Below are positions 1 to 9,300 of a stretch of DNA of 64,000 bases, piece after piece. The notes under the pieces were generated by a model, which searched no databases, was not told the DNA's origin, and worked only from the letters and a program-made list of their open reading frames with translations. The translations under genes were made by a program, and so were the position numbers. Each line of letters starts with the position of its first letter. The stretch's first letter is position 1. Source of the DNA: JAFIEN01 sp051859505 (GTDB lineage: Bacteria; Pseudomonadota; Alphaproteobacteria; Rhodobacterales; Rhodobacteraceae); NCBI GenBank assembly GCA_051859505.1, contig JBHYFN010000019.1, positions 1-64,000 on the forward strand. Reading direction: 5' to 3'.

Positions 1-75
1 TTGCCCGATCCGGGCGACTCAATACCGGGTGAGAAACAACGGATCGGCCGAAACGCCGTGTTTCCGTTCAGGCAA

Positions 76-759
76 TCACGGCCATGTTTTTGCCACATTC
101 TCTGGATTTTGCCGGCAAACCCTCAGGATCGACAAGACAAGCCCGTTCGCCATGCCTTGCTGCCCGGTCAGAGACTGGCCGGCAAGAAACGGAGGACAGC
201 TTTGCTGCCAGATCGCGTTGAAACCGGTCTCAGTCAGGCAGATCTCGACCGCCTCAAAGCCTATCACCTGGCGCGACAGGGGATACTGCGCCTTGAAAAG
301 CGCCTCCTTCGCCGAAAAGACCCGCGTCAGGGCATCACGGGCGGTGCCGATCCGAGCCATCTCGGTCGGCCGGCAGATTTCCGGGGCAAGGTCCGAATGG
401 ACCGCTCCGATGCCTTCGATGTCAATTCCGATCGTTTCGAATTCGCTCTCACGACCGACGATTGCAATGCAATGACCCTGCGCATGGCTGATGCTGCCGA
501 TGACACCTCGAGGCCAGAGCGGCGCGCCATGCGGGCCCCGGCGAGGAATCGGGACTTCCTTCACGCCTAGCTTTGCAAGGGCAAGGCGCGCGGCAGTTCT
601 GCCAGCGGTGAAATCCTTTAGCCGGCTGGCGGCGGCGTCTCTGACGAAGGGCTTCTCCTCGGGCCATAGAGGGCCCTGAAGGTCTTCGACCCGGCCTGCA
701 ACCACGGCAAGCTGTGGCCCGACAAGGCGCTGGGCGAGGTCTTCGAGGTTCGCGCTCAA
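76..759 (-). CDS. 4'-phosphopantetheinyl transferase (EntD/Sfp superfamily)
   Basis: 227 aa. It transfers the phosphopantetheine arm of CoA onto the serine of carrier proteins, so it should activate the ACP of the PKS and the carrier domain of the NRPS encoded just upstream. Visible motifs are DFTAGR (49-54), SISH (89-92), the magnesium-binding GIDIE (D113, E115) and FSAKEALFK (148-156, K151/E152/K156), all in the usual order for EntD-type enzymes. Its start codon overlaps the stop of the NRPS gene by 4 nt (756-759), so the two are translationally coupled and very likely share a message. This is the last gene of the minus-strand cluster. The 75 bases beyond it hold nothing I recognise. Family certain; carrier preference inferred from context. 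Confidence 0.93.
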   Translation of the reverse strand: MSANLEDLAQRLVGPQLAVVAGRVEDLQGPLWPEEKPFVRDAAASRLKDFTAGRTAARLALAKLGVKEVPIPRRGPHGAPLWPRGVIGSISHAQGHCIAIVGRESEFETIGIDIEGIGAVHSDLAPEICRPTEMARIGTARDALTRVFSAKEALFKAQYPLSRQVIGFEAVEICLTETGFNAIWQQSCPPFLAGQSLTGQQGMANGLVLSILRVCRQNPENVAKTWP

Positions 760-3700
760 CTCTGTGCGCTGCGGCGGGCCCGAAGGTCGCGGCGCCGAGC
801 CATCGCGTCGGCCCGCAGGCTGGCGCGATCCTCTGCCGCCGGGATGCTTGCCGCCGAGTGGGGCGCCGAGGGAGTCGCTGTGGGGCTGGCCGGGCCGTTT
901 GCCGGTTCGATCGTGTCCGACGTCTTCCCGACAAGAGCCTCGATCCGGGACGACAGCGCCGCGAGTGTCGGGAACCTGAAGATGTCGGTGATCGACAGAC
1001 CCGGCACCGAAAGGCTGTTGCGGATATCGCGGTGGGCCTGCACGGCAAGCAGGGAATGACCGCCGAGATCAAAGAAGTTGTCGCGCGGACCGATGCCGTC
1101 GACACCCAGAATGGCGCTCCAGATTGCTGCGATCCGCCCTCCCAGCCCGTCCATCTCGGGCGCCGAGCCGCCGCTTGGCCCGGAAGGCGCGGTGCGGCGC
1201 TCGACCGGCGGGGGCAGGGCGTTGCGATCCACCTTCTTGTTCGGGGTCAGGGGAAAGGCGTCCAGAGCCATGAACCGCGCGGGCATCATGTGTTCGGGCA
1301 ACCGGGCCGCAAGCCGCGCCGCCAGAAGCGCCTCATCGACGCCGTCGCCCGTGTAGTAGCCCACCAGTTGAACAAGGCCCGGCGTATCCTCGCGCGCGAT
1401 GACCACGGCCGCGCTGACCGCGGGATCGCTTTCCATGGCGGCTTCGATCTCGCCCAGTTCGATGCGGTAGCCGCGCAGCTTGATCTGATGATCGACCCGG
1501 CCAAGGAAACCAAGCGTGCCATCGGCAAGCCAGCGGACAAGGTCGCCGGTGCGATACATCCGCTCGCCCGGCCGGAACGGGTCGGCGAGGAAGCGCTCGG
1601 CCGTGAGGTCCGGTCGCTGCCAGTAACCCCGCGCCACGCCGGCGCCGCCGATGTAAAGCTCTCCGGCCATGCCGACGGGCACCGGCTTCAGATCGCCGTC
1701 AAGGACATAGACCCGGGTATTGCTGATCGGGGTGCCGATCCCCGACACGGGCTGATCCGAACGTGCCGGTTGGGTCGTCGACCAGATCGTCGTTTCGGTC
1801 GGGCCGTACATGTTCAGGATCCGGGCCCCGGTCGCCCGGTTCAGATCCTGCACCAGCGCCGCGGGCAGCGCCTCGCCGCCGATCATCATCTGCCTGACCC
1901 GCCCAAGCGCGATCCGGGCCTCGTCATTGGTGACAAGCATCCGCGCCATCGACGGGGTGCACTGAAGATGCGTCACCTCGTGGCGAAGGATCTGGGCGGC
2001 GATCGAGAAATCATCCTCCTCGAGGCTGTCGGGCCGGTTCGCAATGGCCACGACTTCGGCCAGAGGCCTCAGCCCCTCAAGCACCTGATCGGCCGAGATG
2101 CCATAGTCGATCAGGCAGGCGACCTCATCAACCCCGATGCGCTTGAGCTGTTCCACGCGCGCGCGCGCGTCATCGACGGTGCCGAACAGCCCGGAATCGT
2201 TGAAATAGCGCAGGAAGGCGAATTCGAGGATGCCCTCCAGCTCGTCGTCTTCAAGACTGCGCAGATCAAGTTCCATCGGGTTGCTGACCCCGGCAGGCTT
2301 CTTGAAGGCGGGGAAGGCCCAGGCATATTGCTTGATCAAGCCGGCGGCGGACCGGAGGTAGGACTTCATCGGTTCGCGCGCGATCTCCATCGCCTTGTCC
2401 CGGCTCTCGGCCAGGAAGCTGTGAAGCATCAGCGTCACCTTGTAATCCTTCGGATCACGACCGGATTTGCGCAGGGCGTCGTGATAGATGCCGATCTTGG
2501 CGGCAACCTCCTCGATGCTTTGTCCAAGCAGATGGGTCAGGACATGCGCGCCGATCTCGCCGGCTTCGCGCCAGGTTTCCGGGTTGCCGGCCGTCGTCAC
2601 CCAGATCGGCAGCTCTTTCGAGACAGGGCGGGGCTGCGTGAGGACGCCGAACTGCTTGCCGTCGGCCGTCGGGAAATCGACCTTCTCGCCCGCCCAGAGG
2701 CGGCGCACCTGATCGATCGCGTCGAACATGGCGGGCTTGTTGCGGGGCGGGCTGTTCTCGGGTCGCAGGACGAAATCATCGGGCTGCCAGCCGCTTGCGA
2801 TGGCAAGGCCCGCGCGCCCGTTCGTCAGATTGTCGATGACGGCCCATTCCTCGGCGATGCGCGCGGGATGGTGGAGGGGGGCGACGCAGCTTCCGGCGCG
2901 CACCGAAAGGTTGCGGGTGATCGCCGCGACGGCCGCCCCGGTGACGGAGGGGTTGGGATAGGGTCCGCCGAAGGCGTGGAAATGCCGTTCCGGCGTCCAG
3001 ACCGCGCAAAAGCCGTGCTCGTCCGCGAATTTCGCACCCTCGAGCAGGAGGCGATACTTGTCGCGCCCGACGCCATCGTCATTGCCCCAGTAGTACAGGC
3101 TGAAATCCATCCCGCGCCCCGTCACCGAGGTCCGGCCGGACGAGACAAGCGCGCGGTTTTCATCACCCGACATCACGATGTGGAACCCGCGCGCCAGCGT
3201 CCAGAACAGCTCGAGCACGGAGATGTCGAACGACAGGCTTGTCACCGCAAGCCATGTTCCCGGCGGATCATGGGGAATGCGGGCATCCATACCGGCAAAG
3301 AAATTGGCGACGTTGCGATGTTCCAGCATCACGCCCTTGGGCCGCCCGGTCGAACCCGAGGTATAGATGAGATAGGCCAGATCAGCCGTCGTGACGGCGG
3401 ATGCGGGATTGCCGCTGCCATCCTCGTCCAGCGTGGCCATATCAAGGATGGCGGCACGGTGCGGCGGGAGGGAGCCGGCAATCGACCCATCGCTGACCAC
3501 GAACCTGGCGGCGGAATCCTCGAGGTAAAGGGCGATGCGATCCGCCGGATAGGCGGGGTCAAGCGGAAGGTAGGCGCCGCCCGCCTTGAGGATGCCAAGT
3601 GCTCCAACCAGAAGATCGGCCGAGCGACGCAAGTAAAGACCCACGACCGTTCCCGGCCCGACCCCCATGGAGATCAGCCGCCGGGCGACGGCATTGGCCC

Positions 3701-5390
3701 GGGCGTTCAGGGCGGCATAGGTCAGGGTCTGACCTTCGAAGGTCAGGGCGGGCGCCTCGGGCGTCCGCGCTGCCTGTTGTTCCATGAACTGGTGGATGCA
3801 CAGGTCCGGAAAATCCGTTTCCGTCGCGTTCCAGTCCAGCGTCACTTTCGCCAGCTCTTCCGCCGGCAGGATGGGTAGATCGGCCAGAGCCGACCCTTCC
3901 GGCAGCGCCTTGATCGCTGACAGAAGATGAGCAAGCCGCCCGGCAATCAGGCCATGCGCTTCGGCGGAGATGGCCACGGGGCAGGAGAACAGCTGCACGC
4001 TGTCCGCGCCGGTCACGAGGGTCATGACCGTTCCCGGAAGCAGCCCTTCCGCCGGCGCATCGGCCAGGCCGATCCTTGGCGCTTGCGGCCGGATCCGCCC
4101 CATGCGCGCGGGCAGATCGGCGGCCATGGGCGACAGCGACCGGGTCAGGGCAAGCTGGTCCTGGAAACCCCGCAGCGCGTCTTTCAGATCCCCGGCTGCG
4201 GTCATGCGCAGGGGCAGGAGGTCGCCGACAATCCCGCTGTGGGCCGTGGCTGTGGCCAGCGCGAAATCCGCCTCGTCCGTTTCGGATATGCGCAGAACAA
4301 GCGCGGCAAAGGCCGCCTTCGCCTCATCCGCCGACAGACCGGCCGGAAGGGGAAGGGTCGACGAAAGCGGCCCTTCCTGCGACGCGGTCCCGCCAAGGGA
4401 GGGAAGCTGTGCCGGGCTCAGATCGGTGAGCCGTGCCCGCCATGCGTCTTCATCTGCAAGCGTGGTGGCCAAGGCGGTTTCCAGCGCGAGCGCATCGCCC
4501 GGCGAAGGAAGCAGGTCGCCGGGGGCAACATCGGGCTTTAGCGGCGCGCCCCAGGGCGTTTGCAATCCCGAAAGACGCAGCGCCCCATCGCCACAGGCCA
4601 GGGTCAGGGCGTCGTCCGACACCGCCAGAACCGTTCCGGGCGCGCCGTCGCCTTCGGCAGGCGCGGCCTCTGTCACAAGGGCCAGGCCGCCGGGCAAGCG
4701 CAGCTTGGCGCAGGTCAGGGGGTTGGGGTAATCGCCGTGGTCCAGCGCCTGCACAAGGCGCGCGATTTCATTGCGCGGCCGGGTCGGATCGATCACGGCC
4801 GCAGCAGCGGGCCGCATCGCCTTGCCGCAGTAACTGCGCTCGCTCAGATCCTGCGCTGAAACGGCCTCGCCGCCGCGTTCCAGACGGGCGAGGAGCGCCG
4901 GAAAACTCTCGATCCCCGCGGCATAGCACTTGGCGTTCAGCGACAGGGCCGTCTCGCCCTCGGCGATATCGAACAGGCGCTGCTCAAGAATGTCGCCCTG
5001 ATCCACCCCTTCAACGATGCGGTGCCATGTGATGCCATGCTGGCTTTCCCCGTTCAGGATCGCCCAGACCGGCGCATTCAGCCCCGCATAGCGCGGCAGG
5101 GGGCCGTCGTGAAAGTTGACGGCACCTTGCTTGGCAAGCCGCAGGACGGACAGGGGCAGCAGATCCAGATTGGCGACGCTGAGAAGCCAGTCGAAGTCCA
5201 GGCCCGCAAGGCGCGCCTCGAGCCCCGGCCCCGCTTCGATGACCATAAGGCCGTGGCCCCGGGCCCAGCCGGACACCTCGGCGCTTCTGGTGACAACGGC
5301 TGCGATCCGGTGCCCGCCCTCCCGCAGGATCGAACCGCATTGGATGGCAAGGGACTCGCTTCCGATCAGGATGGTGGAAAGGCCGGGCAT
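756..5390 (-). CDS. NRPS module: formyltransferase - degenerate C - A (with inserted luciferase-like monooxygenase) - carrier
   Basis: 1544 aa. Domain order: formyltransferase (1-235; N92, H94, H118 and D130 match the Asn/His/Asp catalytic set of methionyl-tRNA formyltransferases); a condensation-like stretch (about 340-510) with no HHxxxDG motif, probably inactive; adenylation domain (about 530-1395; IYTSGSTGRPKG at 676-687, MYGPTETT at 1195-1202); carrier domain with FDLGGHS (S1447). A flavin-dependent luciferase-like monooxygenase of the MupA/Atu3671 type (about 760-1100) is inserted between core motifs A4 and A5. Aligning by eye to GrsA gives pocket residues D723, I724, L727, Q1144, M1170, G1172, M1195, I1203, W1204, close to the published glycine code DILQLGLIW. 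The layout resembles the formylating initiation module of LgrA. There is no thioesterase. It starts 4 nt after the upstream GT2. Domains are clear; product and partner are inferred. Confidence 0.92.
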   Translation of the reverse strand: MPGLSTILIGSESLAIQCGSILREGGHRIAAVVTRSAEVSGWARGHGLMVIEAGPGLEARLAGLDFDWLLSVANLDLLPLSVLRLAKQGAVNFHDGPLPRYAGLNAPVWAILNGESQHGITWHRIVEGVDQGDILEQRLFDIAEGETALSLNAKCYAAGIESFPALLARLERGGEAVSAQDLSERSYCGKAMRPAAAAVIDPTRPRNEIARLVQALDHGDYPNPLTCAKLRLPGGLALVTEAAPAEGDGAPGTVLAVSDDALTLACGDGALRLSGLQTPWGAPLKPDVAPGDLLPSPGDALALETALATTLADEDAWRARLTDLSPAQLPSLGGTASQEGPLSSTLPLPAGLSADEAKAAFAALVLRISETDEADFALATATAHSGIVGDLLPLRMTAAGDLKDALRGFQDQLALTRSLSPMAADLPARMGRIRPQAPRIGLADAPAEGLLPGTVMTLVTGADSVQLFSCPVAISAEAHGLIAGRLAHLLSAIKALPEGSALADLPILPAEELAKVTLDWNATETDFPDLCIHQFMEQQAARTPEAPALTFEGQTLTYAALNARANAVARRLISMGVGPGTVVGLYLRRSADLLVGALGILKAGGAYLPLDPAYPADRIALYLEDSAARFVVSDGSIAGSLPPHRAAILDMATLDEDGSGNPASAVTTADLAYLIYTSGSTGRPKGVMLEHRNVANFFAGMDARIPHDPPGTWLAVTSLSFDISVLELFWTLARGFHIVMSGDENRALVSSGRTSVTGRGMDFSLYYWGNDDGVGRDKYRLLLEGAKFADEHGFCAVWTPERHFHAFGGPYPNPSVTGAAVAAITRNLSVRAGSCVAPLHHPARIAEEWAVIDNLTNGRAGLAIASGWQPDDFVLRPENSPPRNKPAMFDAIDQVRRLWAGEKVDFPTADGKQFGVLTQPRPVSKELPIWVTTAGNPETWREAGEIGAHVLTHLLGQSIEEVAAKIGIYHDALRKSGRDPKDYKVTLMLHSFLAESRDKAMEIAREPMKSYLRSAAGLIKQYAWAFPAFKKPAGVSNPMELDLRSLEDDELEGILEFAFLRYFNDSGLFGTVDDARARVEQLKRIGVDEVACLIDYGISADQVLEGLRPLAEVVAIANRPDSLEEDDFSIAAQILRHEVTHLQCTPSMARMLVTNDEARIALGRVRQMMIGGEALPAALVQDLNRATGARILNMYGPTETTIWSTTQPARSDQPVSGIGTPISNTRVYVLDGDLKPVPVGMAGELYIGGAGVARGYWQRPDLTAERFLADPFRPGERMYRTGDLVRWLADGTLGFLGRVDHQIKLRGYRIELGEIEAAMESDPAVSAAVVIAREDTPGLVQLVGYYTGDGVDEALLAARLAARLPEHMMPARFMALDAFPLTPNKKVDRNALPPPVERRTAPSGPSGGSAPEMDGLGGRIAAIWSAILGVDGIGPRDNFFDLGGHSLLAVQAHRDIRNSLSVPGLSITDIFRFPTLAALSSRIEALVGKTSDTIEPANGPASPTATPSAPHSAASIPAAEDRASLRADAMARRRDLRARRSAQS

Positions 5391-5394
5391 CAGG

Positions 5395-6390
5395 TCAGAC
5401 TCCAGAAAGTTCGCTCGTTTTACCGGGCCGGTTCTCGGCCCTCTCGAAGCGCAGAAGCGCGGCCGTATCGTGCAGGATCAGGTCGCGCAGGAAATGCGGG
5501 GGATCGGCGGGTTTCCTGCCGGTCAGGGTGACCCTCAGGCGATGCAACAGGCCGCCGGCAACATGTGCCTTGGTCGCAAGCAGGGCGCCAAGCCAGCCGT
5601 GGTTCTTGCGGAAATAGTAGATCCGGGAGTCATACCAGTATCGCGGCACCCTCTCCCAGTCCTTCATTCCGGTGGATTGCGAACCGATATGCGTCACGGA
5701 GCTTTCCCTGACATAATCGGTCATGAAACCTGCCCGCGCGGCGCGCAGGCAGAGGTCTGTTTCCTCGAAGTAAAGAAAGAACGTCTCGTCGAAGAGGCCG
5801 ATCCGGTCCAGAACATCCCGCCGGATCATCAGGCTCGCCCCGGCCAGCCAATCCACCCTTTGCGTCCGCTGGGGGACGGGGACGGGAACGGCCCTGTTGC
5901 GCAGAAGCCGGCTGACAGGGCCAAGACGGGCCGCCCCCTCGAACTCGCCGGGCACCGAGGGGAAGCGGAAGCTGGTCAGATGCGGCTCTCCGTCGGGGCC
6001 GTGGATATAGCTGCCGGCAAGCCCGATCTCGGCATGGGCCTCCAGGTGGTCCAGCAGCGCGCGGATCGCGCCCGTGTCGGGGAAGGCGTCGGAGTTGAGG
6101 ATATAGATATAGTCGGGCCGCGTTCCGTCGCGCATCCCGGCGCGGATGCCGACATTGTTGCCCGCACCGAAGCCGCCGTTGCGCCCCGATTGCAGCACCC
6201 GAACGCGGGTCCAGCCCCGGCGGGCGACCTCTGCCGTCATCGCCTCGAACGAGCCATCGCCCGAGTCGTTGTCGACGATGGTGATCTCGCCCGCGATCCC
6301 CTCCATCTCGCGCAGCGCGGCCTCGGCGGCTTGCAGCGTCATCTCGGCCGTGCGCCAGTTGAGGATGATGGTGAGGACCGTGGCACTCAT
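5395..6390 (-). CDS. Glycosyltransferase family 2, rhamnosyltransferase-like
   Basis: 331 aa. It is expected to move a sugar from a nucleotide-sugar donor onto the growing glycan or lipid at the cytoplasmic face. The GT-A fold is visible: an N-terminal strand ending ILNWRT (9-14), DNDSGDGS (40-47), GGFGAGNNVG (72-81), and ILNSDA (97-102) at the metal-binding DxD position, then FLYFEETDLCLRA typical of WbbL-like rhamnosyltransferases. The frame is open further upstream into the PKS gene, but ATG at 6390 overlaps the PKS stop as ATGA and restores the normal GT2 N-terminus, so I chose it. It sits between the PKS and NRPS genes, which ties glycosylation to the assembly-line genes. Sugar specificity cannot be read. 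Confidence 0.93.
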   Translation of the reverse strand: MSATVLTIILNWRTAEMTLQAAEAALREMEGIAGEITIVDNDSGDGSFEAMTAEVARRGWTRVRVLQSGRNGGFGAGNNVGIRAGMRDGTRPDYIYILNSDAFPDTGAIRALLDHLEAHAEIGLAGSYIHGPDGEPHLTSFRFPSVPGEFEGAARLGPVSRLLRNRAVPVPVPQRTQRVDWLAGASLMIRRDVLDRIGLFDETFFLYFEETDLCLRAARAGFMTDYVRESSVTHIGSQSTGMKDWERVPRYWYDSRIYYFRKNHGWLGALLATKAHVAGGLLHRLRVTLTGRKPADPPHFLRDLILHDTAALLRFERAENRPGKTSELSGV

Positions 6391-9300
6391 TCGGCGGCCT
6401 GCCTCTCGGGGCGCGCACGCTCGGCCGCCTCGATCACCCGCTTCATCCGGGCGGCGAGGACGCGGACATTGGGTTCCAGCACCATGGAATCGTGATCGCC
6501 CGGCACTTCGAACACCTCGAGCGCGGGGGCATATTGCGTCCAGTCGTTGTCGGGCAGCACATAGGCCCGCTCGGACGAGACCCAGCGACCCGGTGCCACC
6601 TCCCATTTGCCCACAAGCGGCGGGCGGAACAGCGTCAGGGGCCCGTCCCAGGGACGTACGTGATAGCGGGCGATCGCCTCGTAGAAGGCGGCCTCGATGG
6701 CGGTGTCGTGGAACTGCGGCGTTTCCAGCGCCTCGGGCGCGCGCTTGCGGCGCTTGTGGATTTCCCAGGCGATCCGGTTCCGCGCCCAGATCAGCGGATA
6801 GGCGGGGCCCTTGGCCCTGATCTCCTGCCACTGGATCGTGGCGCGGTCGGCCCGGGTCAGGGGGCGGCGCTGCGGCAGGGGCGTATCAAGCAGGATGACG
6901 GCGGCAACCTCTTCCCCCATCGCGCGCAACTGCTGCGCCATGTCATAGGCGGTGATGCCGCCGCCCGAGAAGCCGCCCAGAAGATAGGGCCCGTGCGGCT
7001 GGACCTGCCGGACCTCGGCCAGGTAATCGGTCGCGGCCTCGGCCAGATCGCGGTGGGGTTCGGCATCGCCGTAAAGGCCGCGCGCCTGCAGGCCAAAGAA
7101 GGGGCGGTCGGTGCCCAGAAGATGCGCCAGGTGGCGCAGGTTCAGGACATTGCCGAACATGCCCGCGACAAGGAAGAAGGGCGTCTTCGGCCCGCCCTCG
7201 CCCTGATGCATCGGCACCAGATGGGTGAAGCGGCGCTGCGGTTTGGCGGCGGCGGCGGGGCTGTCGCTCTTGCCGGAGACGACGCCCTGTTCGGCGATGA
7301 GGGCGGCACAGGCGCGGATCGTCGGGGCCTCGAACAGGATCGAGATGGGGAAATCGACCTGGAAGGTCTTTTTCACCATGGCGAAAAGGCGCACCGCGAT
7401 CAGCGAATGCCCGCCAAGATCAAAGAAACTGTCGTTCACGCCGACCTTGGAAACGCCCAGCAGTTCCTGCCAGAAGGCGGCAAGGCGGGTCTCGATCTCG
7501 CCCTCGGGTTCGACATAATCGGCCTCCATCTGGGGGCGGTCGAAGCTTTGGGTGCGGCTGGCCTCTTCGGTCTCGGCGCCTGCCTGCGCGATCAGCCCGT
7601 CGAGGGGGAGGGACGAGACGATGACCTGCGGCTGACCCGCGCCCAGCGCGCGGAAGAAGGCGTCTGCGCCTTCCTCGGGCCGGATGCCCTGGGTGAGGTT
7701 GTGGCGCAGGCGTTCCTCGGCCGGAGAGAGCGGGCGAGGGCCGGTGGTCTTTGCCGGCGGGGCCGCGCCGAAGGACAGCGCGCCGTCGAGGCGGCGGATG
7801 GTGAAGCCGGTGATCTGCACCAGCACCCGGCCGTCGGGGGTGGCGAGGGTGATATCGAAGGTGGCGGTCTGCCCCTCGGCCCGGTTGGGTGCGGCGTTGC
7901 GGGCGTAGCTGACCACGTCCTCGGTCAGGGGGCCAAAGACGCGGACCGAGGCGTAGGAGACCGGGGCCCAGAGGTGGCTGGGCGTATAGCCCGCGATCAG
8001 GCCCATCGCCCAGCCGGTGGCAAGGTCCATCAGGCCGGGGTGAAGACTGGTGCCTTCCGCGCCCGGAGGGGGCAGGCGCAGGCGGGCGAGGCCTTCGTCG
8101 GTGCCCGTCGCCGTCTCGGTCAGGGTGCGCCAGCGGGGGCCGAACTTCAGATGCGCCTCCTGCGGTGACTGAAGGGTGCCGCGTTCCGGCGCAGGCAGGC
8201 GCGCGGCGATGGCGGAGAGGTCGAGCGGTGGGGGCGGGGTCAGCGGCAGGAGGCGGATGTCGCCTTCCGCATTCAGCTCAAACCCCGCGCCGGCCGTGGC
8301 GCTTTCCACGCGGAAACCATAGCCGCTGTCGCTGCGCGGCAGGGTGATGCGGACCTGCGTCTCCTCGCCGTCGGGGGTGCGGAGGGGGCGGAGGAAGTTG
8401 AGGTCGGCGATCTCGAACGGGCCGTCTTCGCCTTGCACGGCCAGCGCCTCGGCCACGAGTTCCAGATAACCGGTGCCGGGCAGCAGCGCATCACCGCGCA
8501 GGGTGCGGTGTTCGTCGAGCATCCAGCGGGCGGCGGGCGTCCATGTGGCTGTCAGCAGGCGATTGCCCTCGCCGTCGAAACCCGCCGCGTCGATCAGGGG
8601 TTGCTCCACGGGCTCGGCGGGCGGCGGGGTGCGGCCGGTGCGGGCCTCCATCGCCTCGGCGGCCATGCCGACGCCCGACCAGATGCCCCAGTCGATCGCC
8701 ACCACCCGCGTCCGGCCCCCCGCGCGGGCCTTGGCGAAGGCGTTGAGGTATTCGTTGGCCGCGACGTAATCCACCTGCCCCGCAGGCGCCGTTACCGTCG
8801 AGGTCGAGGAAAACAGCGCCATCCAGTCAAGCCGCCCGTCCGGGAACAGCGCGTCGAGAACCTGCGTCCCGTGGATCTTGGGGGTAAAGACATCCTCGAT
8901 CCCCATGACCGATTTCGACAGGATCGGCGCGTCGTCGATTACGCCCGCCGCATGGACAAGGCCCTTGATGGGGCCAAGAGTGGCCTCGGCCTCGGAAAGC
9001 GCCGCGCGCATCTCTTCGACATTGCTCACATCGGCGGTCAGCGTGAGGACAGTGCCGCCCGCCTGTTCCAGCCGCTGCACCGCGCGGATGCGGCGGGCGG
9101 TGGCATCGGCCGAGCGGCGGATATGGGCGGGCCAGTCCTCGCGCGGGGGCAGGGGGCTGCGGCTGACCAGAACGATGGGGCAGCGGTGCCGCCGGATCAG
9201 CGCCTCGGCCACCGTCTGCCCGATGCCGCCGAAACCGCCGGTGATCAGGACGGGGCTGCCCTCGGTGATGGGCAGCGCGGTGTCGGCCAGCGGGGCCGCG

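Noticed and set aside
1..570. A 189-codon plus-strand frame at the left edge
   Set aside because: It is antisense to the PPTase, which has all family motifs.
714..3878. A 1054-codon plus-strand open frame antisense to the NRPS gene
   Set aside because: It is a shadow frame of a GC-rich gene. The antisense reading is Arg/His/Gly-rich with no domain, while the minus strand shows complete catalytic motifs.
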